Notes: generated by a model from the letters alone, not told the origin. Positions 53,968 to 63,829 are shown, numbered from the stretch's first letter. The stretch is 64,000 bases of DNA from Spirochaetaceae bacterium (GCA_011524535.1 WTKD01000005.1:62001-126000); one strand, 5' to 3'. Program-made: numbers and translations.

Positions 53968-54604
53968 AGTTACATGTTCCAAATGTTAGAAACTCTCGGT
54001 TATGGGTCACCAACACTAAAATTCTTTTTTCTTCCTTGGCAAGACGTACCAGAAGAGAGACAACTTTTTTTGCATTCTCTTGGTCGAGATTTCCCGTTGG
54101 TTCGTCTGCGAGAATAACGCTTGCATCGGTAATGAGCGCACGCGCCACTGCAACACGCTGGCTTTCACCACCAGATAATTCCTGTGGCTTATGAATAATT
54201 CTTTCGATCAGGCCAACTCGCTCTAAAAGTTCTGTCGCTCTTTTTTTTGCAATACGCGAACGTACCCCCTGCAAGATCAATGGGAGCATTACGTTCTCGA
54301 GAGCTGTAAAATCATCCAATAAAAAATGAGACTGAAACACTAAAGACACAACGTTGCGCCTAAATGCATCTGCTTCAGATCCCGAGAGATCGTGCACCGA
54401 TATACCCTGTATGGACACCTTACCCGAATCAATACTCTCAATCGCTCCCATAATGCTTAGTAGCGTAGTTTTTCCACAACCACTCTCCCCACAAATAACA
54501 CATACAGCGCCTTCATCTATCGATGCGGTAAGTCCATTCAAAACCGATATGGAAGCATTCCCCTGCGTATAAGATTTACACACAGACACCAAGTCTATAC
54601 TCAT
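53927..54604 (-). CDS. lolD: LolD-like ABC transporter ATP-binding protein
   Basis: The ATPase of the lipoprotein-release complex. The 225-residue protein has Walker A GESGCGKTT, the Q-loop VFQSHFLLDDFTALENV (LolD-like), the signature LSGGESQRVAVARAL, Walker B VILADEPTGNLD and the switch His in VTHN. ATG at 54604 overlaps the lolC stop by ATGA. MacB-type exporters share the ATPase features, but separate C and E permeases on both sides favour Lol. Confidence 0.92.
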   Translation of the reverse strand: MSIDLVSVCKSYTQGNASISVLNGLTASIDEGAVCVICGESGCGKTTLLSIMGAIESIDSGKVSIQGISVHDLSGSEADAFRRNVVSLVFQSHFLLDDFTALENVMLPLILQGVRSRIAKKRATELLERVGLIERIIHKPQELSGGESQRVAVARALITDASVILADEPTGNLDQENAKKVVSLLVRLAKEEKRILVLVTHNREFLTFGTCNYELSQGFLQTIIT

Positions 54605-55797
54605 CCTCCATCTCCCTTCAATAAGGCAAACACGCTCAACTTTTCCGTTCCTTTTATCGTACCCACACAAGAAAGAAAAATGAATATACTACATACAAGA
54701 TGTACAAAAAACACATTACTATACTCAATTGTTCCCAATAGTTTTCTTAAAAACAAACTAAGAAATCCAACCGGACGTACTTGAGGAGCATTATTCACCA
54801 TATATTCTATGGAATACATAACAACTCTAGCCCCCTCTGACAAAATGTATAAATTACGCACCAGAAAAAGAGCTATCGCTGATCCAATAACACCACAAAT
54901 CACAGAGAGTATGCCTATTTCCACAAAAAATATTATTTGTATTTGAAACATATTCGCCCCCAGACTCCGAAACAGAGCTATGTCCTGGTAACGTTCTAGC
55001 ACCGATCGTTTGAACATCTGTGACATACTATAGGTGATTACAAGAAATAAGAGGAGCATAAAAAATATAACAGCCATCCTCTCAAGTAGAAGCGCCGCCA
55101 AGAGCTGTCTGTTTAATTCCATCCAAGTTTGAATATTGTATTCTGGAAAGCGATCATTCAAAAATGCCTTATATGATTGCGCATCTTGAGGATCAGACAG
55201 ATATACGCCCAAAACTGTTTTCTCTTGTTCATCTGGATTCACTAATTCAAGCGGATAATACCCAATAAGTGATTCTTGAATCACCGATGGCAGGGCAACC
55301 GTGGTCATCACGGGCAGAGAAATTCCTCGGATTGGCTTATCTGGGTTTTCGGGAATTAATAAACCCTTCAATAGGGCATCATTATCTACTGCGAAGCGAC
55401 GCGCAACCGAGTCGGATATCACTAGGCCTGTTATTTCGCCCATCAGGGAAAAACGATCCCCAATAAATCGAGATGAAACAAATCGAATGGTTGCTGGAAC
55501 CATTCCATTGGCATCCGTATATAGTAAGACCTGTGAATCATAAAAAGAATACCCCGATTCAATTCCTGGGTATGAGGGGGGCAGAATTCTTTCAGAATCA
55601 GATATCTGTACGTGGAAACTATCATATTCCAGAAGTGAGAAAATGATATCTCCCTGTAAGGCATTCACCATCCCCAGTACAAGAAGCAGCACAATGATAC
55701 CCGAACTAAAGCATATGGCAAGCAATCTGTAGATTATTTTACGTTGTGCAGAAAAAAAATAGCGAAAACTTATCCATCCTAAGCGGAGAATGTTCAT
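54601..55797 (-). CDS. lolC: LolC-like ABC permease, lipoprotein release
   Basis: A 398-residue membrane protein with one N-terminal helix, a periplasmic domain and three C-terminal helices. The segment SQMFKRSVLERYQDIALFRSLGANMFQI carries the [QE]-x2-D-I-A-[LI]-[LF]-[RK]-[AS]-[LM]-G motif of LolC/E and FtsX. Spirochaetes carry many outer-membrane and periplasm-anchored lipoproteins, so this machine is expected. It overlaps the upstream secreted-protein gene by ATGA and lolD by ATGA. Confidence 0.88.
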   Translation of the reverse strand: MNILRLGWISFRYFFSAQRKIIYRLLAICFSSGIIVLLLVLGMVNALQGDIIFSLLEYDSFHVQISDSERILPPSYPGIESGYSFYDSQVLLYTDANGMVPATIRFVSSRFIGDRFSLMGEITGLVISDSVARRFAVDNDALLKGLLIPENPDKPIRGISLPVMTTVALPSVIQESLIGYYPLELVNPDEQEKTVLGVYLSDPQDAQSYKAFLNDRFPEYNIQTWMELNRQLLAALLLERMAVIFFMLLLFLVITYSMSQMFKRSVLERYQDIALFRSLGANMFQIQIIFFVEIGILSVICGVIGSAIALFLVRNLYILSEGARVVMYSIEYMVNNAPQVRPVGFLSLFLRKLLGTIEYSNVFFVHLVCSIFIFLSCVGTIKGTEKLSVFALLKGDGG

Positions 55798-56711
55798 CGA
55801 TTAATATCCTGAAAAATCTGCACATCTATTTTTGATTCTCCACTATACGTTTCAACTACGAATACTTTGCCGTTTCGAAAATAAGTCTCAACTCTACCCT
55901 CATCTTCACTGTAGTCTATGCTCCGCAGAATATCGTTCTCTTCGTACAATTCTTCCCGTACCAACACATCGCCATCGTAAAAATACTCGGTATACGTCTC
56001 TTTGTCTGCTTGTTCAACCAACAAAAGCTGTAATTGGCCAGTAGGCGAATAGACCCTTCGTACGCGCCTCCTCAGCACACCCGCGTTGTATTCTTCTTGA
56101 AAGATTAACTTGTTATCTTGAAAAAACTCAACAAGACGATCTCCCGCAGAGTATATCTTTTCGATACGAAGCAAGCCATCTACATCTTCATTTCTTCGTT
56201 GTTGTTCGACGGAATCGTTTGCATTTCGTAATTCTTGAAACAGTACAGAAGCAGCTTTGTCCGCATGCACCCGGATACGGTCGTATAATTCAGTGAACTG
56301 AAAATACTCGAATCCTCCGTTGCGCAATTCTGAAATAACAAAGATCTCTTCATTACCCCCTGCATCCTCTCGTCTCATCACTCTTGGTCTTCCATCCGGA
56401 TAATAAGAGTATTGGACTCGATCAATCAAACTCCCATCTTGTTTTTTGCGTTCCTCGAGTAACAGTCTGTCCGATTCATCATAGGTACGTGCAATACTCC
56501 CGCGTATGATATTGTTTAACTTCAGCTGTCCATCTTCACGAAGTCCTTCTCTTGTTAATTCCAAGATATACTCTCCAACATAGGCACTGAGATTCTCTTC
56601 AAGGATTTCTGATTTTTGAAAAAATTCTTCGTTTGAAAGAAAATAGGTGGTTTGAGCAAATAGAGGCGTACACCACAAGCACATTACAATGATACGAAAA
56701 CCGCTAATCAT
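55794..56711 (-). CDS. Secreted protein with MORN-like repeats, unknown
   Basis: The 305-residue product has a signal peptide (about 1-19, cut after LFA-Q). The mature part is dominated by short beta-hairpin repeats of the form Y-x2-G-x-[LV]-x5-Y or E, such as YYPDGRPRVMRREDAG and YFYDGDVLVREELYEENDI, similar to MORN/toxin-WG-type repeats. It begins just past ftsY (eight bases of overlap) and ends on lolC by ATGA. It lies within a lipoprotein-export and targeting unit, so a periplasmic or outer-membrane assembly role is possible; there is no resemblance I can see to LolA or LolB. Confidence 0.75.
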   Translation of the reverse strand: MISGFRIIVMCLWCTPLFAQTTYFLSNEEFFQKSEILEENLSAYVGEYILELTREGLREDGQLKLNNIIRGSIARTYDESDRLLLEERKKQDGSLIDRVQYSYYPDGRPRVMRREDAGGNEEIFVISELRNGGFEYFQFTELYDRIRVHADKAASVLFQELRNANDSVEQQRRNEDVDGLLRIEKIYSAGDRLVEFFQDNKLIFQEEYNAGVLRRRVRRVYSPTGQLQLLLVEQADKETYTEYFYDGDVLVREELYEENDILRSIDYSEDEGRVETYFRNGKVFVVETYSGESKIDVQIFQDINR

Positions 56712-57564
56712 CTGCTATCTCCTCAAGCAATCCTCGCACAAAAGCATCTGGGTCAAACTCCCGATAATTATCATAGCCTTCCCCATCTGCTAATCCGATG
56801 CATGGAATCTTATACTGTTTTGCAATTGGAATGAGTACCCCTCCGTGAGCAGCACTATCCATCTTGGTGAGTATTATACCGTCAACCCCCACAGCTTTGT
56901 GAAACATTTCTACTTGTGTGATTGCATTCTTTCCCGTGTTGGCATCTAAAACCTGTATATTCCGGCATGATACATCATGTTTCTGTATCACCCTTTGTAT
57001 CTTTTGCAGTTCTCCCATGAGTTGTGTGTTGTTATGCATCCGCCCAGCCGTATCAATCAGCACCACGTAATCGCCTCTGCTTTTTGCGCTTTCAATAGCG
57101 TCGTATACAACCGCTGCCGGATCAGCCTTTAATCCTTGCGACACAAGGCGAGCATTGGTTTTTTCGGCATGCACTGCCAATTGTTCTACAGCAGCTGCTC
57201 GAAAAGTGTCTGCAGCTGCGAATACTATTCCTATATCGCCCGCTCTTTTTCGCATATGCATGACTATTTTTCCGATACAGGTTGTTTTTCCGGTTCCATT
57301 CACGCCAAAAAAACAAATAACTTCCGGACGCTTATTTAGGGGGAAAAAACTACTTTTCTTCAGGTGTGACAAAAAATTCTGAGTGAGAATAGGATATATG
57401 CGTTCATCGGTTTTCAGTTCATGCAATATAGCCAAAATCTCGTCGGTTGTCTCTACTCCGATATCTGTTTTCAACAATAGTTCTTCTATTGACTCTAATT
57501 GCTCTTGCGATATTTGTTTTCTTGCACCAAAAATACGCGCAATTTGTTTGAATACGCCCTTCAT
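56704..57564 (-). CDS. ftsY: Signal recognition particle receptor FtsY
   Basis: FtsY docks SRP-bound ribosomes at the membrane. The NG domains are complete: GVNGTGKTT at 87-95, DTFRAAAVEQL, VLIDTAGRMHNN, ILTKMDS and the GLADGEG end. The acidic A domain of E. coli FtsY is absent, as in many bacteria; the protein is 286 residues. The start at 57564 shares TAATG with the PEGA-protein stop, so I prefer it to a start at 57579. Confidence 0.94.
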   Translation of the reverse strand: MKGVFKQIARIFGARKQISQEQLESIEELLLKTDIGVETTDEILAILHELKTDERIYPILTQNFLSHLKKSSFFPLNKRPEVICFFGVNGTGKTTCIGKIVMHMRKRAGDIGIVFAAADTFRAAAVEQLAVHAEKTNARLVSQGLKADPAAVVYDAIESAKSRGDYVVLIDTAGRMHNNTQLMGELQKIQRVIQKHDVSCRNIQVLDANTGKNAITQVEMFHKAVGVDGIILTKMDSAAHGGVLIPIAKQYKIPCIGLADGEGYDNYREFDPDAFVRGLLEEIADD

Positions 57565-59051
57565 TATCGAATATTCCAATCCTCAGACAGACTATTGGAA
57601 TAATTGACATATTGCCCGAGCCTAATCCCCATATACGTGATGGCAGCAAGATTTAGGGCAAGGCTTCCCCAAAATGAATAGTAATATGTGTCTCGAAGGT
57701 TTTTGTTGTTTGTATAACTTTCTTGAGTGAGGTTTGTCGAACTCAAATAGGGGTCACGCTCCCGATACAAGGCAGAAAAGACAATAGGAAAAGGTACGGT
57801 AGCAGCCATAATTGCAACAGAAACATAGAAACGATCGCGATATGCCTTCAATTCTTCTTGAGTATTGATGTCATTTGACTGCAACGCAATAGAGATAATA
57901 TCACTACTGTCGGTTTCTAGCAAAGTCCAAGCATCAGTATACCCATCTTTTTGCAATGAAATGTATTGCGCTACTTTCGGCCTTTCTAAGTTCAGCGGAG
58001 TTACTCCCATATACAGCGAATCCTTGTACACACTAGCCCCTAGTGGAAAACTAAGAATCTGTATTGGTGTTCCTGGAGTATCTTCATCATAAAAAAACAC
58101 TTTTCTTGTTTCTCCACTCAATAAATCGACTTCCATCGATTCTTCTCTTCCTGTTGCAAATCTGGCAACTATAGTATGCTTCCCTCGTGAAAAGGCAATG
58201 TTGTGATAATTACCAAATCCAACCGGTTCGCCATCGATAATAATTTCTGAACTAATATCTATCGAGTTTTCTTGATTAAACACTTGCACGGTTAAATCCA
58301 CAGTCTCACGCCCGCGAAGACTGAATAGTATGGGTAAAATTAAGCGATTCGAAATCCCTGCAGTATCCTGCCCCAAAACAATCTCTTCTAATAGAATTTC
58401 AGATTTATCCAAGAGACTATTATATACAATGATCGTATATATTCGGTATTCTTCGAATAATACAACATCGATAAAAAACACCTGCTGAAGATTGTGCTCC
58501 ACCGACAATAGTTTTGCATAAAACAAAAAATTCTCGGTAGTGACCGCGATACTTGTTTGATCAATAGGTACATTCTCCACCGGTCGCTCAAGTAATACAT
58601 CGATCTCTGCGTGCTGTTCTTCTGTTAATCGTGTACGTTCTCTTTTTGCATCTCTCAGTGCACCCGATAAGCTTGCTCGTTCTTGTGCAATTTCAAGCCA
58701 TGTTTTTTCCTCAAAAATGAGATTATCTATCTGCTGTTGAATAGTTATGATCTCTTTTTCTTTTTCATCTATTGCGTGATCCTTTGCCGCTAGTTTCAAT
58801 AGTTCCACTTCTTCTGGTCCGCTTTCGTGCGTCTGTATGTCCTGGAGTAATTCATCTGAAAAAGTATAAAAACTGGGTAAGGAAGGGTTTTCCACCGTGG
58901 TGTTTGGTCTCAATACCGTATATCGCCACGTGGTATTGGGTTCTTCTATCGCAAATCCTGATGCAAGGCTGCCAAATAGAAGCAGTAAAAAGAAAAAAAC
59001 AAACAAATCTAGCCGAATTTCATCACCTTGTGCTATTTTCTTTAAACACAT
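57564..59051 (-). CDS. PEGA-domain protein with coiled coil, secreted or membrane anchored
   Basis: The 495-residue protein starts with a hydrophobic signal or anchor (about 15-32). A coiled-coil-like helix follows (about 88-155, rich in E, K and Q). A PEGA domain lies at about 330-375 (PIQILSFPLGASVYKDSLYMGVTPL). Two C-terminal hydrophobic segments come at about 410-430 and 465-485. PEGA domains are often surface or periplasmic modules. It begins within the last codons of prfB (10-base overlap) and shares TAATG with ftsY. No enzymatic motif is visible. Confidence 0.78.
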   Translation of the reverse strand: MCLKKIAQGDEIRLDLFVFFFLLLLFGSLASGFAIEEPNTTWRYTVLRPNTTVENPSLPSFYTFSDELLQDIQTHESGPEEVELLKLAAKDHAIDEKEKEIITIQQQIDNLIFEEKTWLEIAQERASLSGALRDAKRERTRLTEEQHAEIDVLLERPVENVPIDQTSIAVTTENFLFYAKLLSVEHNLQQVFFIDVVLFEEYRIYTIIVYNSLLDKSEILLEEIVLGQDTAGISNRLILPILFSLRGRETVDLTVQVFNQENSIDISSEIIIDGEPVGFGNYHNIAFSRGKHTIVARFATGREESMEVDLLSGETRKVFFYDEDTPGTPIQILSFPLGASVYKDSLYMGVTPLNLERPKVAQYISLQKDGYTDAWTLLETDSSDIISIALQSNDINTQEELKAYRDRFYVSVAIMAATVPFPIVFSALYRERDPYLSSTNLTQESYTNNKNLRDTYYYSFWGSLALNLAAITYMGIRLGQYVNYSNSLSEDWNIR

Positions 59052-60158
59052 TCTACTTTTTCGGTACCTCCCTTTTGATTCAAGTACTCTTGTATAAATT
59101 CATCTATATGCCCATCGAGACAAGTTTGTGGATTACCTATCTGATGCCCCGTTCGATGATCTTTCACCATAGTATAGGGATGAAAAACATAAGAGCGAAT
59201 TTGATGTCCCCATGCTATCTGCTGTTTTTCCGAACTATGCTTCAATCGTTCTTCCTGCTGCTGCTCTTGCATGTGATTGTACAACCGGCTTTTCAAAATC
59301 TTCATTGCCATAGATTTGTTCTTCACCTGCGAACGTTCGTTCTGACATTGGGCGACGATACCAGTTTCCAGATGCGTGATACGTACGGCTGAATCTGTTT
59401 TATTCACGTGTTGCCCCCCCGCTCCGCTGGCCCGATAGGTATCTATTCGGATATCCTCGCTTCGTATTTCTACGTCTATATTTTCCTCAAGTTCGGGACT
59501 TACGTGAACAGATGCAAAGGAAGTATGCCTCCGATTTCCTTTGTCGAAAGGAGAAATTCTGACCAAACGATGTATACCAACCTCAGACTGCATATATCCA
59601 AATACATATGAACCTTGTATAAGTATCGTTGCTGATTTCACCCCTCCTTCATCTTCTGTGTATTCAAGCATATTACAGGTATATCCGTGTAATTCCGCCC
59701 ATTTTAGATACATCCGGAGGACTAACCCAGCCCAATCACTTGCATCCAGCCCCCCAGCTCCTGAATGAATTTGAACATACGCGTTTGCATTATCATAGGG
59801 TCCGGTCAACAGCGTTTGGAATCTAAGCCTCTGATAGAATACCTCAGCTTTCTTATACAAGTTCCGAACTTCTTCAAGAGCCTGTTCGTCTTGCTCTTCT
59901 TTTGCGAGTGTTAAATATAATTCGACGGTTTCACATTCTTCTCGCAGAGCTTGCCAGGGTAAAAATCGATCTTTTAACTTCGAAAGGCGAACCAAGTGTT
60001 CTTCAGCACGCGAAGAATCGTTCCAGAATTCTGGTGCGGCACTTTCTTTCTCAAGTGAGGCAATCGTATCTCGAATATGATCGAGGTCAAAGTCGCCTCC
60101 AAATAGAAGAAACATTTTGTGATAGCACTTCTATGTTTGACTCAAGTTCGCGGTCCAT
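59042..60158 (-). CDS. prfB: Peptide chain release factor 2, +1 programmed frameshift
   Basis: RF2 ends translation at UGA and UAA. The gene starts at ATG 60158, reads 23 codons and meets an in-frame UGA at 60089-60087. It then continues in the +1 frame from GAC at 60088 to the stop at 59042, for a full product of 371 residues. The C-terminal reading frame carries the peptidyl-tRNA hydrolase loop GAGGQHVNKTDSAVR (GGQ) and the RF2-type stop-recognition region. Read without the shift, the frame would have a false start at 60115. It overlaps the PEGA gene by 10 bases at its end. Confidence 0.93.
60086..60100 (-). promoter_or_regulatory. prfB: prfB +1 frameshift site (SD-like stimulator plus CTT TGA C)
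   Basis: Minus strand: GGAGG (60100-60096), a three-base spacer CGA, then CTT TGA C (60092-60086). This is the same arrangement as in E. coli prfB, where slow termination at UGA by low RF2 favours slipping of the CUU-bound tRNA by +1 and restores RF2. Confidence 0.93.
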
Positions 60159-60280
60159 GTAGATTATCGTACAGATAATCTCCAAAATCCGCAATGATTA
60201 TGCAAAATATCTAAAAACCAGTCTGAACTTTCAAAAAAATATACCGAAAGTATATTGTTGAAGCGGTATGGAGTACCCAA

Positions 60281-62125
60281 ATGAATCAGATAAGTAATAA
60301 ACGTTCTGTACGACTGTATTTGTGTGTAACCTGCACGCTTTTGATGTTAATACAAACGCCTGCATTATACGCACAATTAAGCAATATAGCTATAAACGAC
60401 CTGAGAGCATCGGTAAACGATCGAATTGTGTTACTCGACTGGATCCCTCAATCGGTAAGTGAAGCAAATTATACATTGTTGCGCCGTAACAGTCCCTTTA
60501 CCCAACAAAATATTCGAAACTCAGAAATAATAGCCAACGTTCCCACAACCGTGACAAAAGTTGCCGATATAGTTCCGACTACCGGACGTTACTATTACTC
60601 TTTGATACCAACAAACGTATTTAATTCTTCAGAAGTCATTACCATTGGAGATGAACTGCATACGAAAACTCCTGCGATTGTAAGTCGTATTTCCACCGCA
60701 ACCCAAGACAGTGTGATTGTAACCAATATACGCAGGAGGCTCATCGATGACACCATACAAATTGATTTTTCTGCAAGAAATGACTTCTCAGATTTATACC
60801 TCTTTAGAAGTCAAAGACCCATAGCTAACCAAAGAGATCTTAGACAGGCAACCCCAGTACAATCTTTCAAAAGTAATACACGATCGGTTCTAGATAGACC
60901 ACCGAGCGGGTCCAGATGGTACTACAGCATACAAGACAAAGCTCTTTACGATAATAACCTCGCCCTGGTTCTCGTTGGGGTAAACACAACATCAGGGGTA
61001 GAGTTATCCAGCCAAAACCCGCCAATAGTAGAGCTACCACAGGCACCAAGCACAGAACCAGAAATCGCCCCCAATTCTATGGATGAACTCGTCGCACGTC
61101 TAGTAGATGCCCTTGAAAACCGTCAGCCGGCCCCCCAAGAGCAACCGCTTCTCCAGTCCGTCCCTCCAACTATTGTTGAACAGCCGCCTATTACCGTTGT
61201 AACGCCAACACTCCCCCCAAGGGACGAAGACTTGAGCAGTGATGAAATAATCGAACGCGTCATTGGTGTATTGGCCATTCGTGGGTTATTAGATCAAGGA
61301 AACGAAGCATCTTCTTCACTAAGTGACATTGCATTGGCACGATTGGCACTTGAACAAAATTCTCCAAGCAATGAATCTAGGGAACCCAGGGCTTCAGAAG
61401 AAGAAATCATTACCCGAGTCATAAATTCCATGGTCGCACGTGGAATTTTACAACAGGACAATTCCAACGAAGATAGAAATAGAACAATTGTTCCAGAAAT
61501 TTCTGAAGAACCAAATATACCACCGGCTCCAACCCCAGAAATCAGAACTGTTCCTCAAATCATTCAAATACCTGTGGCATCGTCCAACGACACCTTGATA
61601 GATCAAGTACTCGGTATTTTGATTGCACGAGGATTACTCTTGCCAGAATCTGTACAGACACAAGTCGTCGAAGAAGCCTCTCCAAAGGAAGAACTTGAAT
61701 TGGAAGCTTTATTAGAAATATATAGACAAAATTTTATGCGTAGTGGATTAGATTCCGCCCCCGAGTCTTCCTCCTTATCTGACTCCAGTGTCATAGGAGA
61801 TCATCTATATTTCGTGTCAGAAGAAGATCTAGCCCCTTCGTTGTTTGCATTTAAAAACATTCTCGCAAGTATCTTGCGTGAAGATTTCTTGCAAGGAAAC
61901 TATGGAAATTCTATCAAGAGAATACAAGACCTGCTTATAGCCTCAAACAATGAGCCAGACGAACATTTGGCTCGCGCCTACTTTTATTTGGGCCAATCTT
62001 ATCTCGGACAAAGACAGTACAATGATGCATTAGCCGCTTTCCTATCAGCACGAGGGGATAGAGGCATCGCAATATACAATGATTTGTATATTGATAAATT
62101 GCTTATACAAAACAGCGCAAACTAG
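60281..62125 (+). CDS. Secreted repeat/TPR protein, unknown function
   Basis: A 614-residue protein with a signal peptide (about 10-31, cut near ALYA-Q). Residues 33-240 look like two FN3-like beta domains (WIPQS..ANYTLLR, YYYSLIP, WYYSIQD). A Pro/Glu-rich linker region holds four copies of a short helix motif at about 266-281, 320-337, 373-390 and 436-453. Near the C-terminus YFYLGQSYLGQRQYNDALAAF (about 562-582) is a TPR unit. GGAG precedes the ATG by seven bases. The domain order is not one I recognise; envelope location is inferred. Confidence 0.8.
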   Translation: MNQISNKRSVRLYLCVTCTLLMLIQTPALYAQLSNIAINDLRASVNDRIVLLDWIPQSVSEANYTLLRRNSPFTQQNIRNSEIIANVPTTVTKVADIVPTTGRYYYSLIPTNVFNSSEVITIGDELHTKTPAIVSRISTATQDSVIVTNIRRRLIDDTIQIDFSARNDFSDLYLFRSQRPIANQRDLRQATPVQSFKSNTRSVLDRPPSGSRWYYSIQDKALYDNNLALVLVGVNTTSGVELSSQNPPIVELPQAPSTEPEIAPNSMDELVARLVDALENRQPAPQEQPLLQSVPPTIVEQPPITVVTPTLPPRDEDLSSDEIIERVIGVLAIRGLLDQGNEASSSLSDIALARLALEQNSPSNESREPRASEEEIITRVINSMVARGILQQDNSNEDRNRTIVPEISEEPNIPPAPTPEIRTVPQIIQIPVASSNDTLIDQVLGILIARGLLLPESVQTQVVEEASPKEELELEALLEIYRQNFMRSGLDSAPESSSLSDSSVIGDHLYFVSEEDLAPSLFAFKNILASILREDFLQGNYGNSIKRIQDLLIASNNEPDEHLARAYFYLGQSYLGQRQYNDALAAFLSARGDRGIAIYNDLYIDKLLIQNSAN

Positions 62126-62146
62126 TATATATAAAGAATCCTAGGA

Positions 62147-62773
62147 TTATTGTATATCAATAATCCTTAGAAAATAAGGATTCCAGACAAGGAAATACTC
62201 TACTGCGTAGATACCAACAACAAGGAATATGAGATATTTCCCGCGAGAAATCGATTGTCCTAATCCAGATTTTTTCATACCACGCCATTGGATCACTGCC
62301 AGTTTTTTCGCTATGTACAAGAAGAAAACCGAACAAATAATCGAATAAGAAAATAATATAAAGAGATGTGTATAAGAAAAAGGAATAAAAAATATAAACA
62401 ACACACACAACACATAGGTCACAACAGACTGTGCAAGAATATAGCTGGTAGTTTGCTTATCGATCCATGAAGAATATCGATCCTGCAAGACATGGACTGC
62501 ATACATCAAACCAGAATTACAGACGAGTGATACAGCAAGTACTACAAAAGCACCCAGTATAGGATAGCGTTCTGGATAGCCTAGCAGCATACCGATTAAA
62601 AAATGTACCAAGACATGTACGGCAACTATAAGACTTTCTACGATCAATAGCCCGGCATATCTCTGAATCGAAGCTTTCCGCGTACGCACCCCAAAAAACT
62701 CGTAAACATCATATCCCAGCATCACCAATCCTTGAACAAAAAATAATACCGCTAAAGGGGGGATAACACTCAT
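62147..62773 (-). CDS. Polytopic membrane protein linked to rnfD
   Basis: A 208-residue, strongly hydrophobic protein with about six membrane helices, starting three bases after the rnfD stop. It does not show the RnfA/RnfE features I know, nor the FMN-binding RnfG motif that usually follows rnfD. A basic WRGMKKSGLG loop lies in the C-terminal third. It is probably part of the same transcript as rnfC and rnfD and may replace or supplement a membrane subunit. Function unknown. Confidence 0.8.
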   Translation of the reverse strand: MSVIPPLAVLFFVQGLVMLGYDVYEFFGVRTRKASIQRYAGLLIVESLIVAVHVLVHFLIGMLLGYPERYPILGAFVVLAVSLVCNSGLMYAVHVLQDRYSSWIDKQTTSYILAQSVVTYVLCVLFIFFIPFSYTHLFILFSYSIICSVFFLYIAKKLAVIQWRGMKKSGLGQSISRGKYLIFLVVGIYAVEYFLVWNPYFLRIIDIQ

Positions 62774-62776
62774 GCC

Positions 62777-63829
62777 CTATGTAAGTTCCCATTTCCCATA
62801 TTTTTTGCGTGTATTCAAAAAAACGTAATAATCCCATAGAGGAACTAATAGCGCCGGCAAAAATAGCGCAAAAATTGTGCCATCACTCGTGGACCCAAAC
62901 AATCGAAACAATGCCGCCAGGCTTCCAAATAAACATCCAAACAGAATATTGCCACGTAGATTTTTGGAAGTGATTGTCGGATCTCCAACAAAAAACAACA
63001 ATGCAAACAAATACCCCCCATTTAGTACGTGATGGAGTATATCGCCTTGGAACAATCCTAACCCACTGGACAATCCATCAAACGCGTATATTGGGGCTAC
63101 AAAACTCAGTAATCCTAGCATCACCGGTACTGTGTGAGTTCCTGTATACACAAACAATATGATAGATACCGCCAGCACAAGTAACGAATACTGTTCAGCT
63201 ATGGTTCCTGCTGTGACTCCAAACAGGTGAATAACTAACTGTTCCGGGATCGCTAGGAATGCGAATTGCGCAAATGTGGCTTGAGCGTTTTGAATGAACA
63301 AACCAATCCAGCTTGGTATTTCAGTTATTTCAGCACTTGTTCCAAGAAAAAAACGTTCGGCTAACGGAGTTGCGCTAGTTGCCACATCAAAGAACCAATA
63401 CGATGGAGTTACGTAAGAATTTTGTAATATATTGGGAAAAAAGGCGTAGAGCACCAACAATGTTGTTATCGATACATCACAAATAGGTTGATGCTCAGAA
63501 GTAAATGTCCACTGAGTTAACACATGAATACTCAGCATGACAAGTAACGTCAGTAGCAAAGGAGTAGCGGGAGGAATACAGGCCACGATAAGGAGTCCCC
63601 TATACACACTACGCTCCCACAAGAAATGTATGTTCAACACACGATACAAAATAACATCGGTGAGCAACAAAACTATTGGAATAATTACCGCCCGCAGCAC
63701 CGCCAACACACCGAATTGATAACACCCAATAACTACTAATACTCCAACAGCAAAACATTTCAATCGATATACGCTGCTGCTGTTATTTCCGTAATGCACA
63801 AAGGGCATGTTTGACATACGCCTATTCAC
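62777..63829 (-). CDS. rnfD: RnfD-like membrane subunit of an ion-translocating complex
   Basis: A 350-residue protein with about ten hydrophobic helices matching RnfD/NqrB. The flavinylation-site region reads DVATSATPLAERFF (T154), where family members have S-G-A-T; the Gly is Ser here. The C-terminal GDPTITSKNLRGNILFGCLFG and DGTIFALFLPALLVPLWDYYV match the RnfD end. GTG at 63829 overlaps the rnfC stop by GTGA; ATGs at 63817 and 63808 are alternatives. The Rnf complex couples ferredoxin:NAD oxidoreduction to ion transport; the other subunits are not visible here. Confidence 0.87.
   Translation of the reverse strand: MNRRMSNMPFVHYGNNSSSVYRLKCFAVGVLVVIGCYQFGVLAVLRAVIIPIVLLLTDVILYRVLNIHFLWERSVYRGLLIVACIPPATPLLLTLLVMLSIHVLTQWTFTSEHQPICDVSITTLLVLYAFFPNILQNSYVTPSYWFFDVATSATPLAERFFLGTSAEITEIPSWIGLFIQNAQATFAQFAFLAIPEQLVIHLFGVTAGTIAEQYSLLVLAVSIILFVYTGTHTVPVMLGLLSFVAPIYAFDGLSSGLGLFQGDILHHVLNGGYLFALLFFVGDPTITSKNLRGNILFGCLFGSLAALFRLFGSTSDGTIFALFLPALLVPLWDYYVFLNTRKKYGKWELT

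Noticed and set aside
59042-60115. prfB read as a 357-residue protein starting at an internal ATG
   Set aside because: An upstream 23-codon frame with SD-like GGAGG and CTT TGA C matches the programmed frameshift; the internal start is in the +1 frame and gives an unnatural N-terminus.
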